A program made the position numbers and the translations under genes. Below the pieces are notes generated by a model, which was given only the letters and a program-made list of their open reading frames with translations, did not search any database and was not told where the DNA came from. 64,000 nt of DNA from positions 5,084,001 through 5,148,000 of the forward strand of contig NZ_CP036262.1 in the NCBI RefSeq assembly GCF_007741495.1, in the 5' to 3' direction. The stretch comes from Roseimaritima multifibrata. Lineage in GTDB: Bacteria; Planctomycetota; Planctomycetia; Pirellulales; Pirellulaceae. Positions 9,389 to 18,579 of the stretch are shown here, one piece after another. Position 1 is the stretch's first letter; each line of letters begins with the position of its first letter.

Positions 9389-9570
9389 GTCCCCTTGTCG
9401 GTTTACCCGACAGGAACGAAAGATTTGAAATTAGAAGCGGTCACCCACAGCGTATTGCCCGCGGTTCGGCTTGCCGCTGAAAGCGGCAAGCCGAACCGCG
9501 GGCGGGAGCTATTCAAAACATGTGATCTAACTTCAAATCTTTGCTTCATGCCAGACAAGCTGGCATGGGG
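9389..9570. repeat. Palindromic element PE-1, copy 1
   Basis: Three nested hairpins. An outer pair (AAGATTTGAAATTAG near 9420 and its complement near 9530) encloses a central perfect 22-bp stem (9457-9478 with 9482-9503, loop GAA). Smaller hairpins flank it: GTCGG/CCGAC on the left and CATGCCAG/CTGGCATG on the right. A second copy lies at 38031-38213. The surrounding gap 9277-9737 has no gene I can support; the tail near 9610-9650 carries another short dispersed repeat (GGACGTCCCTCGCGAAAG). Confidence 0.85.
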
Positions 9571-9737
9571 CCAATGCCACGTAGAGACCTGCAAATCGCT
9601 CACTAATAAATCGGACGTCCCTCGCGAAAGTAGCATTGGGCGACGCGACTTTTGGAAATGACCGTTCCCTAGCGGATTGCTGCTGTGCGGGCAATCCATC
9701 AGCCCCCAACTCGCAAGGCAAGCGAAAAGCGTTGCCG

Positions 9738-11651
9738 CTATCGCATTCCAACCGACAACCAACCATCCGTGCTGGTGATATCCCGAGGATAAATCAAAAG
9801 GCTTTCGACTTCTTGCATCGGAATTTCCACGGGGCGATTGAGGATCGCTTTGGGGAATGCTTCGGCGAATGCGGTCTGGATGTTCCCTTTGATGGCTACC
9901 TGTGAAACGCTAAGCGTTCCGCGTCCAGGAAAGTCGACATCGACTCCACCCTTTCGCAACAAGTAAACCTTGTCCTCGAACTTAACAGGCTCGTAGACCG
10001 CGGTGATCTCAATCGGCCTGGCCAACTCGCGTCCGCTCTGGCTGAAACGTGTTCCACGAATCCCAAATCGCAGCTGATTATCACGGGATTCGAAAATGAC
10101 GGGGCGGAACCGAGCAAAATCGATCTCGTAGGGCTCGACAAGTTTCTCTTCGCTGGCATCCGCTGCGTCAGCTTCAGAATCTTCTGGAGGATCGATAAAG
10201 GGGGGCAACTGTTTGGAAGCATCCTCAGGCTGCAAACTTTCCAGCAAGTCGTCCAACTGTTTTTTGGTCATCGTGCGTCCCGCCAAAACTCGCGAGGCGA
10301 CGTTATCGATAACCGATTCATGCAACTGAACCGAAAGGTAATCGTTCGCGACGTAGCTAGGCGGAAGGGTTAGTGCAGCGACTTGACCTTCAGCGGCCTG
10401 GTGGAGATCCAGGTAGACAAAATCGTCTCCTGCATACAACTGCCTATCCGGCGTCGGCAAATCCAGACGCTGCAGAATGACTTGAAGGTCGTTTAACGGC
10501 TGATCCATCCGCCGACCACCGAACTCGGCTGTCTGGCGATCAAATTCGCTCGCAACCTGGCTCTCCAGTTTCCGCACGGCGATCCGTTCGGCCTGCGGTT
10601 TCTGCTCGGCAGCCCGTTTCGAGGCGATTTTGCGAACCAGCTTGAGCGGGTGATTGATCCGCAGGATGTCCGTATGCACGTTGGCACTGGCGGCCACCGG
10701 CTGCAAATGGATTCCCGATTCGTTGATCAGCAACAGCCGAGACGCAGTGACGCTACCACAACCGACCGTATCCACACTGACCGGACCGTTGTAGCCAACA
10801 TTTTGGCTCGAAAAATTAGCCGCCAAAGTCAATCGGAGCTGGATGGTTTCCTGTGATGGAAGCAGGTCGGCTTGGACCGAACCATTCAGGCTTGCGGAAC
10901 CTTTGATACGAGTTCCCAAAATACAATCATTGACCGACTGGCAACGTTGAATGTTTCGAGAGGCGACTCGGTTGATCATATTTTCGCCAACCATGACCCG
11001 TGCGTTAGGCCGACGGGGCAGCGCTTTGGTAATCGCGGTGAGGGCTTCTTCCTGGTCCGACAATTCCAACATCGTCATCACCACCGAAAGGGCAGCGGCG
11101 TCATCGGGTGAGGGGACCGCTTCCATTTCACGCACTCGTGTCGCCAAGCGATCAAGCTGAGTGCTTAACTGGGTGATGGTTTGGTCATGCCGACGAAACC
11201 GGACAGCCGCCTGCATGTGCTCGGCCGCGGTCCGCAAACGCCGCAGGGCGGTCAGATTTAAACCGTCCAAATTGCGGCTCATGCGGTGCTGCAACGCCTG
11301 AGCCATTCGCCCTTGGTCAGCGGGAGACGCCCCGGATTCAATGGCATCGATCACTGTTTCGGGCTGCAAATAAGCGAACCAAGCGTCGCGGTTCGCATCG
11401 CTACTGGTTTGGCTTAGAAATGTATCCAGACTTTCAACCGCCTGGAGAAATTCAGCCTGAGCCGATTCCAGGTCAGGCAGTTGCTCGACATCCAGCAAAT
11501 CGATGGCTGCGGCCAATTGATCAGCGGCCCCACTTCGCTCTTCCTGAGTCCACTCCGCGAGCGCAAAATTCGGTAAAAGAGCAGCGATAGCCAAACAAAC
11601 AACCTTTGGCATCCCAACCGACCAGTGCTTCCTGTTCAACCAATGACGCAT
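9738..11651 (-). CDS. Secreted protein of unknown function
   Basis: Protein of 637 residues from ATG at 11651, supported by AAGGA eight bases upstream; a TTG at 11684 is a weaker alternative. A signal peptide (ending PNFALAEW) is followed by a mainly helical half (about 25-240) with many Gln and Arg, then a mixed region with VMTMLELSDQEEALTAITKA and a long beta-rich second half. There is no catalytic motif I recognise. The pattern is that of large periplasmic planctomycete proteins with no assigned role. It is transcribed convergently to nothing and faces the TonB receptor gene across a repeat-filled gap. Confidence 0.75.
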   Translation of the reverse strand: MRHWLNRKHWSVGMPKVVCLAIAALLPNFALAEWTQEERSGAADQLAAAIDLLDVEQLPDLESAQAEFLQAVESLDTFLSQTSSDANRDAWFAYLQPETVIDAIESGASPADQGRMAQALQHRMSRNLDGLNLTALRRLRTAAEHMQAAVRFRRHDQTITQLSTQLDRLATRVREMEAVPSPDDAAALSVVMTMLELSDQEEALTAITKALPRRPNARVMVGENMINRVASRNIQRCQSVNDCILGTRIKGSASLNGSVQADLLPSQETIQLRLTLAANFSSQNVGYNGPVSVDTVGCGSVTASRLLLINESGIHLQPVAASANVHTDILRINHPLKLVRKIASKRAAEQKPQAERIAVRKLESQVASEFDRQTAEFGGRRMDQPLNDLQVILQRLDLPTPDRQLYAGDDFVYLDLHQAAEGQVAALTLPPSYVANDYLSVQLHESVIDNVASRVLAGRTMTKKQLDDLLESLQPEDASKQLPPFIDPPEDSEADAADASEEKLVEPYEIDFARFRPVIFESRDNQLRFGIRGTRFSQSGRELARPIEITAVYEPVKFEDKVYLLRKGGVDVDFPGRGTLSVSQVAIKGNIQTAFAEAFPKAILNRPVEIPMQEVESLLIYPRDITSTDGWLSVGMR

Positions 11652-11858
11652 AGTTCCCATCCTTTGCCGATAGCAAGTCTTCAACGTTTCCTTAACTAAC
11701 CCTCATTCTCGCCTCAATCGCCCTATATTGTAAACAGGATGGGCTCGCGAAAGAGCCGCATTAATGCGAAATTAGGGGGGTAATGCCAGCTGTTACATGC
11801 TGGTCCCTCATCTGCTGAAATTCCTAGTCCATCCTCTTTCCAACGACAGGTGTATTAA

Positions 11859-12431
11859 ATGTCAAATGATTTCCAAGCTGCTGAAAAGAAACTGAACCAA
11901 CAGTTTTACGCAGATGTGAATGAAGAACTGATGGAGGACCTGCATCGTGACATTGATTCGGTTGAAGAAGCCGAAGCGCTTGCCGCGGTAACGGGGATCT
12001 CCGACCGCAATTTATTGATGGAACTGGTGACGTTGAAGGTTTCGGCAGAGACTTTTGCGGCCTTTCGGATGGCTCCTTTGGTTGCCGTCGCATGGAGCGA
12101 CGGGCAACTACAAAAGCAGGAACGTGAGGTTTTGCTGGATGCCGCCGCCCGCAAGAACATCCAACACGGCTCGCCAGCCTACCGCCTTCTTGATGAATGG
12201 TTGGACCGACGGCCTCCCGAAGAACTGATGCGAGTCTGGTTGGTCTACGTTGAAGAAATCTGCGATGCCCTGTCCAACTCCGCCGTATCGGTGCTACGCG
12301 CCGAAGTGATCGGGCAAGCCGAAATGGTCGCCCAAGCCGCAGGCGGATTCCTTGGAATCGGCGCAACCAATCAAGCAGAAAAGTCTGTGTTGACGACGAT
12401 TCGAAATGCCTTTCCTCGTGAAATGACATAG
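11859..12431 (+). CDS. TerB-like all-helical protein
   Basis: Cytosolic protein of 190 residues from ATG at 11859 (ACAGG upstream). The segment VAVAWSDGQLQKQEREVLLD resembles the acidic, metal-binding helix pair of TerB-type domains, where short helices carry D/E residues about a dozen positions apart. TerB domains are linked to stress and tellurite resistance complexes, but many members have no known role, and none of the usual ter partners is nearby. The assignment rests on this segment only. Confidence 0.7.
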   Translation: MSNDFQAAEKKLNQQFYADVNEELMEDLHRDIDSVEEAEALAAVTGISDRNLLMELVTLKVSAETFAAFRMAPLVAVAWSDGQLQKQEREVLLDAAARKNIQHGSPAYRLLDEWLDRRPPEELMRVWLVYVEEICDALSNSAVSVLRAEVIGQAEMVAQAAGGFLGIGATNQAEKSVLTTIRNAFPREMT

Positions 12432-12463
12432 CCCAAAACAGACGATGCTCTTCACGGCTGCGG

Positions 12464-13564
12464 CTACAGCAAGCGGTGCTGCGAGGCAAACCCTTCGACC
12501 TCGGTAGCCGACTGCAAGACATTTAAGCTCAGACGGTACACAACCGTCCCGCCCGGTTCGAGGCTAACGATTCGTCCGGCGGCTTCCTCTTGGCTGCGTT
12601 GGTTCGGCAAATTGGTCGCCGGTTCCAATCCGACGACATACCCATCCTCAACCGCAGCGGTGTTTTTCCACATCACCAAGTGGGGCAGGGTCGTCGTATC
12701 AAAAGCGACCCCCAGCCCTTGCTGGGAATCGGCCGACTGAAGAAGGGCGGCCGACCAATCGCCGGTGGCCTCTGGGGCGATGAAATAAACCCGTTCGCCA
12801 TATCCAGAAACGGGCGGTCCGACCTGATTCCATTGTTCGATTTCCGCCTGGGATGTGGCGTCTTTTCCGGTCACATCGGTACTGGCGATCCGGACCTTGG
12901 CGCCAGCGGACAACAGCGGGACGCCCACATTGATGTGGTACAACATCTGAGTCTTGGCAGGCTGCGACATCCGGTTGGTCACGCGGTCTTCGACCTGAAC
13001 CTGCGACTGGCCGGCAGTGACCGTCAGGCACGATTCCAGTTGCAGATTTTTGAAAAACAATCGCGATTCATTGACCTGTCCCGAGAGTGTCAAACGTCCG
13101 CTCTCAGCATCGAATTCAACCTTCAGATTTCCGGCTGGCAGGTTGGCGATTCGCCCGTGCAGCGGATAGATCAATTTCCCATCGGCATCCCACTCGGGGG
13201 CTCCGTTACTTTCCAATCCGCAGCGGACCAGCAATTCGTCAAATCCCTCCAACCAGCCAATCCCACTGTCGTCATGGATTGGTACCAGAGCAGGATGGAC
13301 CGGCCCTTCGACAGGCGATTTCCATCCCAAGGTCTGCTCGCCGGCCTGAATCTTCCAGATCCCCATTCCTCGGGTAGGCAAGACCCAAACACAAATGGCG
13401 CCGGTATCGATCTGAATGACTTCAACGCCGTCGGCCGCACCTGAGACAAAACGTCCGCGTCGCAAACTTACGTTCGCATCCGCTGCTCCACTAACTCGCT
13501 GCACAACCTCGCACAACGTTGGCGTTTGCTCCCACTGAATCGCGGAATCACTCGAAATCTGCAT
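12464..13564 (-). CDS. DUF4432 aldose-epimerase-like protein
   Basis: Protein of 366 residues from ATG at 13564, seven bases after AGGTG; an in-frame GTG at 13573 overlaps that ribosome site and is less likely. The VLPTRGMGIWKIQ region, the WLEGFDELLVRCGLES stretch, LHGRIANLPA and MLYHINVGVPLL are typical of DUF4432, a branch of the galactose mutarotase (beta-sandwich) superfamily. Members bind sugars; the substrate is unknown. The catalytic-type His (HGRIAN and YHINVG) residues are present. The gene stands alone, convergent with the TerB-like gene. Confidence 0.85.
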   Translation of the reverse strand: MQISSDSAIQWEQTPTLCEVVQRVSGAADANVSLRRGRFVSGAADGVEVIQIDTGAICVWVLPTRGMGIWKIQAGEQTLGWKSPVEGPVHPALVPIHDDSGIGWLEGFDELLVRCGLESNGAPEWDADGKLIYPLHGRIANLPAGNLKVEFDAESGRLTLSGQVNESRLFFKNLQLESCLTVTAGQSQVQVEDRVTNRMSQPAKTQMLYHINVGVPLLSAGAKVRIASTDVTGKDATSQAEIEQWNQVGPPVSGYGERVYFIAPEATGDWSAALLQSADSQQGLGVAFDTTTLPHLVMWKNTAAVEDGYVVGLEPATNLPNQRSQEEAAGRIVSLEPGGTVVYRLSLNVLQSATEVEGFASQHRLL

Positions 13565-13753
13565 TTTTGACACCTATGGTAAATGGGTCCTCCAATTATC
13601 AATGAAAAGAGTTCCAAGCCCAGCCCACATCAGAAGTGCATCTGAATTCGAGCCAAACATTCGCTTCCTCGGCGTTTTAAGCAGGGCGAAGGAGGCGATG
13701 TTTATAGGTGACGGTTTTTGAAGCCTTTCGCGGAGGGCGTGAAAAGAATAAAT

Positions 13754-14110
13754 GAAGAAAGTCTGGCTCCCCTCGCCCTCAAAACAAGCTCGCCTAAAAC
13801 AGGTTTGATACAAGACCAACGGTTCGCCAGCTAATGCAATTAAGGTCGATTCAAAGGCTTATTTTGGGGGAGAGGGGCTGGGGGAGAGGGGCCGACAGCG
13901 TTGGGCAAGGCCTGGCATAATCGCTTCAAATCCGAGGCGTTCACCACGTCTTCGCTGCAAAATCGCCGCCTGGAAATCTCCCCCTCTCCCCCAGCCCCCA
14001 AGCAAGCTCCACTAAATCAAACAAAGAGGCAGAGATCACGCAATGAGCTAGCAGAGATTTCTTCCGCAACAAAGAGCTCGCTTAGGGGCGAGGGGAGCCA
14101 GACTTTCTTC
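13754..14110. mobile_element. MITE-like element ME-1, copy A
   Basis: A 357-bp element with 25-bp terminal inverted repeats beginning GAAGAAAGTCTGGCTCCCCT (13754-13778 and, reversed, 14086-14110). It has no coding capacity. The interior includes GGGGGAGAGGGGCTGGGGGA-type purine-rich tracts and their complements, so the whole can fold on itself. It is flanked on both sides by the short dispersed repeat with GGGACGT and ATAAAT. Copy B lies at 16544-16879 in opposite orientation, and relatives follow both 5S genes. The gap 13565-14241 holds nothing else I can support. Confidence 0.8.
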
Positions 14111-14241
14111 ATCTATAAATCGCACGTCCCGAGCGAAAGGCGACAATCACATTGCTATGCTCGCCAGTGCGCGGACTGACCGGCAATCGATTGCAGGTCC
14201 CAGCGTTGAATCAATATCTGAACGAGGTTGTCCCGCGACTT

Positions 14242-15996
14242 CTATTCGCTTTCCAGTTCATTACCGTCCCACCACCAATGATCCGATGGAGTTGGCTTGG
14301 AGGCTGCCGGAGATCGCACGCTGGCCAACGTTTGATAGGTTTCCAAATTTGGCTGAAGCGTGTTTGTTGGATCCAAATGGATGCCTCCGCTGGCGACAAT
14401 GATGTGGTGTCGTTTACTGCCGTGACGCACCGATTGCATTACCGCAATCGAATCCACACTGGTCGGCACCGGCAGCGGGCTGATCGTGGTGGTATTTCCA
14501 CGGACCAGAAACGGAGCCTGCATAGGCCGCCGAACCTGGTCGGGAACATGCTGTTTTAGCAACTGGGCAACGGCGGCCATACGGTACAAATTCTGCAGCG
14601 AATGATAGATCGGATACTGTCGAGAAATCGCAGGCAGATGCTGATTGAAATCGCGGACGAAGCGATGACTTCGGGGATCGGTTGCGACCGGCCTACGATT
14701 TCCGTTGACGTCCGGCCGCTGATCTTCGGAAACCAAGCGACAGGGAACGCCTGTCACTTTAAAGACCGTCCGATCCGCGTCCGCCTGGACCGATAACGGC
14801 TGACCGGTGAACCACAATCGCAACAACGTACCACTGGGCACTCCTTGACCGATCATCGCGGTTACTTGATCTAAGTAACTGGGGACACTGTCGGGAAGCG
14901 GGTGCTGCTCCAACGCCAATTGTTTCATGTGCCGATCCGCATCGACCAAAAACCAGGCCAGCATGCTGTCGGGTTCCGTCCCAAAAACCTCCACACGTTG
15001 TCGCCCCAGCGCCTCTCGCATTGCCTCCGCAGCGTCGGCGACCGGGATCTGTTTATTTCCAATCCGTTCAGCCACCTGCAACGACTGAGCAATTCCTTTG
15101 TTGGTCGGATCGATCGTGCAGCCAAAGGACTGCCCCGATTCAACCGCTTGAACCACCGCCAACAGCATCGGTAACTGCCAGGGTACGTTTCCCGTCAGAC
15201 GATCGCGAGGCCAATCATCGGATGTAACGATTCCGCCAACGGGCCCACTCAGCACAACATCTTCATTGACCGAATCGATAAAGACGTAATCGACTTCCGA
15301 TAGCCCAGCTAAGTTATAAAGCGAAGCGGAGGGAGCTTTCCCCAGGGCCTGAATCCGCACCCACTCCGCCCCCAAACGCTTCAGTGAAACGTATCGTCGT
15401 TTCGCGGGCCGCGTCCAATCGGGCAAGAGGCTGTCGTTTGAACGACCTGCATCCGCACTGGGGGCCAATAATAGGTCCGAGGGAAAACCGGAGCGATTCC
15501 GTAGATTTTCCGAGGTCACCAGTTCGGTCACCAAGCCGCTTGAATCGACCACGATCCCGCCATAGTAGGGCGCCATCGTGGAGGGCCCTCCCATCGTTTC
15601 TTCCCATGATTCCGGCGCGACGGTGGTCTGAATCAGATTCATCAAGGAAGAAAAATCCGCAAGGCTACCGGCTCCAAAACGATTGTCGCGGACGGCTCGA
15701 ATCCCTGCAGCCTGATCAGCGGGATCAGCGACATGGGAAAGCGATCGCGATGCCCCCGTCCAAGCCCTCGCAGCGGCTTGCTGTTCAGCTAAGCCAGCCC
15801 ATCCAGGATCACGCTGATTCGCGGGCGCTTGTTCCAACGCCGCTCGAGCAACCGCAAATTCACCGGCAGCCGCCGCGCTGACGACCGCTTGAGCGTGAAC
15901 GATTTCAACGGAGACAAGCGAGCTCAATCCCACGACCAGAACGCCGAAGAGGACGTCTCGCCAAGTTGTCGTTTTCAGTCCACTCACAAATTCCAT
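14242..15996 (-). CDS. DUF1598 secreted protein
   Basis: Protein of 584 residues from ATG at 15996, with GAGAGGG just upstream; the frame extends further but without a comparable site. An N-terminal hydrophobic signal (about 18-35, ending IVHAQA) is followed by a helical region with Ala-rich repeats. The core has YYGGIVVDSSGLVTELV, SLKRLGAEW and VDYVFIDSVNEDVVLSGPVGG, which match DUF1598, a planctomycete-specific family of unknown function. The C-terminus ends in an Asp/Glu tail after TPSDHWWWDG. No enzyme motif is evident. No partner gene adjoins it, since both flanks are repeat-rich gaps. Confidence 0.8.
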   Translation of the reverse strand: MEFVSGLKTTTWRDVLFGVLVVGLSSLVSVEIVHAQAVVSAAAAGEFAVARAALEQAPANQRDPGWAGLAEQQAAARAWTGASRSLSHVADPADQAAGIRAVRDNRFGAGSLADFSSLMNLIQTTVAPESWEETMGGPSTMAPYYGGIVVDSSGLVTELVTSENLRNRSGFPSDLLLAPSADAGRSNDSLLPDWTRPAKRRYVSLKRLGAEWVRIQALGKAPSASLYNLAGLSEVDYVFIDSVNEDVVLSGPVGGIVTSDDWPRDRLTGNVPWQLPMLLAVVQAVESGQSFGCTIDPTNKGIAQSLQVAERIGNKQIPVADAAEAMREALGRQRVEVFGTEPDSMLAWFLVDADRHMKQLALEQHPLPDSVPSYLDQVTAMIGQGVPSGTLLRLWFTGQPLSVQADADRTVFKVTGVPCRLVSEDQRPDVNGNRRPVATDPRSHRFVRDFNQHLPAISRQYPIYHSLQNLYRMAAVAQLLKQHVPDQVRRPMQAPFLVRGNTTTISPLPVPTSVDSIAVMQSVRHGSKRHHIIVASGGIHLDPTNTLQPNLETYQTLASVRSPAASKPTPSDHWWWDGNELESE

Positions 15997-16235
15997 CGCA
16001 GCCCTCTCGGCAAAAATCCGGTTAGCGAAGACAAACGTCCTCTGCAGTAACAAAAGACTGCTTCCCTTCTTTCTACCAGAGACGCAGCGGAAACCGCAAA
16101 TTTTGTATTCAATCAAAACTGGTGACGATCGCGACGCGTCCGTGCTTAGGAACATCGACTACCCCACGGGGTGGGACGTGAAATCATTCAGTGACGGTTT
16201 CCAAGGCGGGTTGCTGAGATGCGACAAGGCATCAA

Positions 16236-16311
16236 AAGATCCCAACCCGCTGCGTTAGCGAAGGATCGTGCCTGGCTATTGCTGTCCCTCGCTTACGCAG
16301 CGGGTTGGGAT
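16236..16311. repeat. Inverted repeat with CAACCCGCTGCG arms
   Basis: ATCCCAACCCGCTGCGTTAG (from about 16238) pairs with CTTACGCAGCGGGTTGGGAT (to about 16311), giving an imperfect stem of about 20 bp with a loop near 35 bases. The gap 15997-17005 around it contains this hairpin, further short repeats (GGGACGT-type near 16165 and 16525), and MITE-like copy B, with no gene I can support. Confidence 0.65.
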
Positions 16312-16543
16312 TTCGACAGCTGAACGGTCCCTGTCTGCTTCCGCCGGGCTAGTCCCGGTCCGGGGCAAGCCCGGAAACGGAACTCTCGATATTTGGAGCT
16401 AAAAAGGTGACGATTTCACGCCAGCCCATCCGAGTCTGAGTGCCGTGCTTTTAGCCCAGCGGGCGGCAGATACTTGCCGTTGGCGCAACGGCTTGCTGAA
16501 TTAGTGATTGTTGCCTTTCGCTCGGGACGTGCGATTTATAAAT

Positions 16544-16879
16544 GAAGAAAGTCTGGCTCCCCTCGCCCCTAAGTGAGCTCTTTGTTGCAGAAGAAATCTC
16601 TGCTAGCTCATTGCGTGATCTCTGCCTCTTTGTTTGATTTAGTGGAGCTCACTTGGGGGAGAGGGGGAGATTTCCAGGCGGCGATTTTGTAGCGAAGACG
16701 CCGTGAAAGCCTCGGATTTCAAGCGATTATGCCACGCCTTGCCCAACGCTGTCGGCCCCTCTCCCCAAAAACAAGCCTTTGAATCGACCTTAATTGCATT
16801 CGCTGGCGAACCGTTGGTCCAGTATCAAACCTGTTTTAAGCGAGCTTGTTTTAAGGGCGAGGGGAGCCGGACTTTCTTC
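16544..16879. mobile_element. MITE-like element ME-1, copy B
   Basis: A 336-bp copy of ME-1 in the orientation opposite to copy A. Its left end is identical over GAAGAAAGTCTGGCTCCCCT; its right end has one change in the 25-bp terminal repeat (GCCGGAC for GCCAGAC). Internally it lacks some of the purine-rich tract of copy A. It lies between the DUF1598 gene and the cobalamin riboswitch, about 130 bases before the latter. Confidence 0.8.
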
Positions 16880-17005
16880 ATTTATAAAACGCACCTCCCC
16901 CGCGAAAGTAACTTCAAGGGACCGTTCTTTCGCCTACACGCGTTACCTAGACAGGAACGCCAACAGGGGGACGTTGACTCGTGCCAATCGCTTGCCTAGG
17001 CTATT

Positions 17006-17222
17006 TGTTGTTCGTGGTGACCTGAGGGTTCGTTAAACCTTCAGGTAAACAGGGAATACCGGTGAAATTCCGGGACGGTCCGGCCGCTGTGTGTCACTGG
17101 CAATTCTCACAGGAGAATTGCTCCCGTTGCTCCTTCTTTGGAAGTGCCATTGCTCGCGTTGCGAGTGAGAAGGCAGTGAGCGATTGGAAAGGTGGCGAGT
17201 CAGAAGACCTACCACGACAAAA
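17006..17222 (+). promoter_or_regulatory. Cobalamin riboswitch (aptamer)
   Basis: The sequence shows the conserved blocks of the B12 aptamer in order: ACAGGGAATACCGGTG near 17049, then ATTCCGGGACGGTCCGGCCG with CTGTG, a variable hairpin region, GAAGGCAGTGAGCGA near 17168 and GGCGAGTCAGAAGACCTACC (the B12 box) near 17193. A closing stem forms between TTGTTCGTGGT (17008-17018) and ACCACGACAA (17211-17220) with one bulge. In known cases, binding of a cobalamin represses the downstream genes. The gap to the next start (17223-17470) includes a TGATCC/GGATCA hairpin near 17290-17312 that could belong to the expression platform; I see no clear terminator there. Confidence 0.93.
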
Positions 17223-17470
17223 CGATTAAGTGCCCTCTCGGATTGGGGCGGTCGTTGCAGTGAGTTTATGTGTCTTCGTACTTGATTCCATAAGCCCACT
17301 GATCCCCGTTTCCACGGATCACCCCCCGGGACTTTCGTTTTCAACAGCTTTGTTCACCCCGCTTTCATTGTTACGTTTTTAAACAAAGACGCTAACAACC
17401 GGCTGAAGGTACGCGCGAACAGAAAGTCTGTTGATCGAAAACGGCTGTCCCGGTTTCCCGGACACCGACA

Positions 17471-18502
17471 ATGCCAGATTTTTCGTTACCCGGACCTCAA
17501 GCCTTTCGGCCTGTGCCGTCCCCGTGCATCAAAATTTGCAAGCTGAACCAAGATCAAATCTGCACCGGCTGCGGAAGGTCTCGAGCCGAAATCGGAAACT
17601 GGTCGAATTGGTCCAATCCAGCGCGTCGGGCATGCCTCCAACGCGCCGAGGATCGACTGAATGCTGCCGACTGGCTGACCGATACCCAACCGGAATCCGA
17701 CGCCCAAACCGACAGCAAACCACCTCGATCCGGCTTCACACTTGTCGAACTGTTGGTGGTGATAGCGATCATTGGAATTTTGGTCGGGCTGCTTCTTCCC
17801 GCGGTGCAAGCGGTCCGCGAAGCGGCAAGGAAAACACAGTGCAAAAACAATCTCCATCAGCTGGGGATCGCTTTGCACATGTACCACGACGTTCATAAAA
17901 GCCTCCCCATGGGCTGCTTGGAATGGCGCAGTTTTTCCTCCCCTCCAACGCACCGGCAGATGGCTTGGTCGGCGATGCTGTTGCCCTTTTTGGAACAGCA
18001 AAACGTTCACGACCAAATCGATTTTGGGCTCGCCTTTGATGCCCCCGAAAACGCTGCCGCAGCCGCTCAACGAATCTCCGCATACGAATGCCCAACGGCC
18101 CCTGAAAAAATCCAAACTCGCGGCCGAACCGACTATGGCGGGCTGTATGGCGAACGGATCAATGACTCGATCCCCGAAGACGGGCTGTTTCTTTATGAGA
18201 CCGCGATTTCTTTCCGCGGCATTCGCGATGGATTGACTCAAACGCTGGCCGTTGCCGAGGACGTTGGCGGCCCGGACAGCGAATGGATCAACGGTCGAAA
18301 CGTGTTCGTCCAAGCCTACGGAATCAACGATCCGGAAGCCTGGGTCGGAGACAACGAAATCCGCTCATTGCACCCCAGCGGAGCGATCGTGTTATTCGCC
18401 GATGGACGAACTCAGTTCATGGCCGAAACCATCGACAAAACGATCCTCGGCAAATTGATCACTCGATCGGGCGGAGAAACCGTGTCGGCATCCGACTTTT
18501 AG
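17471..18502 (+). CDS. DUF1289 Fe-S-like domain fused to a DUF1559 pseudopilin
   Basis: Protein of 343 residues. Residues 17-63 are a DUF1289 domain with Cys 19, 23, 31 and 34 ([10 protein letters not shown], then [16 protein letters not shown]); the family is thought to bind an Fe-S cluster or zinc. A linker leads to a prepilin signal, [18 protein letters not shown], with cleavage expected after Gly 88 and Glu at mature position 5. The rest is DUF1559 with [15 protein letters not shown] and the HX9DG motif (His 301). DUF1559 proteins are abundant planctomycete pseudopilins of unknown role, and usual leaders are short; an 87-residue leader carrying a cysteine domain is unusual. The frame is continuous. 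The gene lies 249 bases after the riboswitch and 77 before the DUF4465 gene. Confidence 0.88.
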   Translation: MPDFSLPGPQAFRPVPSPCIKICKLNQDQICTGCGRSRAEIGNWSNWSNPARRACLQRAEDRLNAADWLTDTQPESDAQTDSKPPRSGFTLVELLVVIAIIGILVGLLLPAVQAVREAARKTQCKNNLHQLGIALHMYHDVHKSLPMGCLEWRSFSSPPTHRQMAWSAMLLPFLEQQNVHDQIDFGLAFDAPENAAAAAQRISAYECPTAPEKIQTRGRTDYGGLYGERINDSIPEDGLFLYETAISFRGIRDGLTQTLAVAEDVGGPDSEWINGRNVFVQAYGINDPEAWVGDNEIRSLHPSGAIVLFADGRTQFMAETIDKTILGKLITRSGGETVSASDF

Positions 18503-18579
18503 TCGCCAACGTTTTCAAGCGTCCACTGAACAACCATTTTTCAAACTTTCTTCATTATTCCTCCAGAGAAACCACCACG

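Noticed and set aside
9284-9661. 125-residue forward frame after the TonB receptor
   Set aside because: It runs through the PE-1 palindromic element, lacks a ribosome site and shows no family.
12590-13444. 284-residue forward frame
   Set aside because: Antisense to the DUF4432 gene; no start signal and no known domain.
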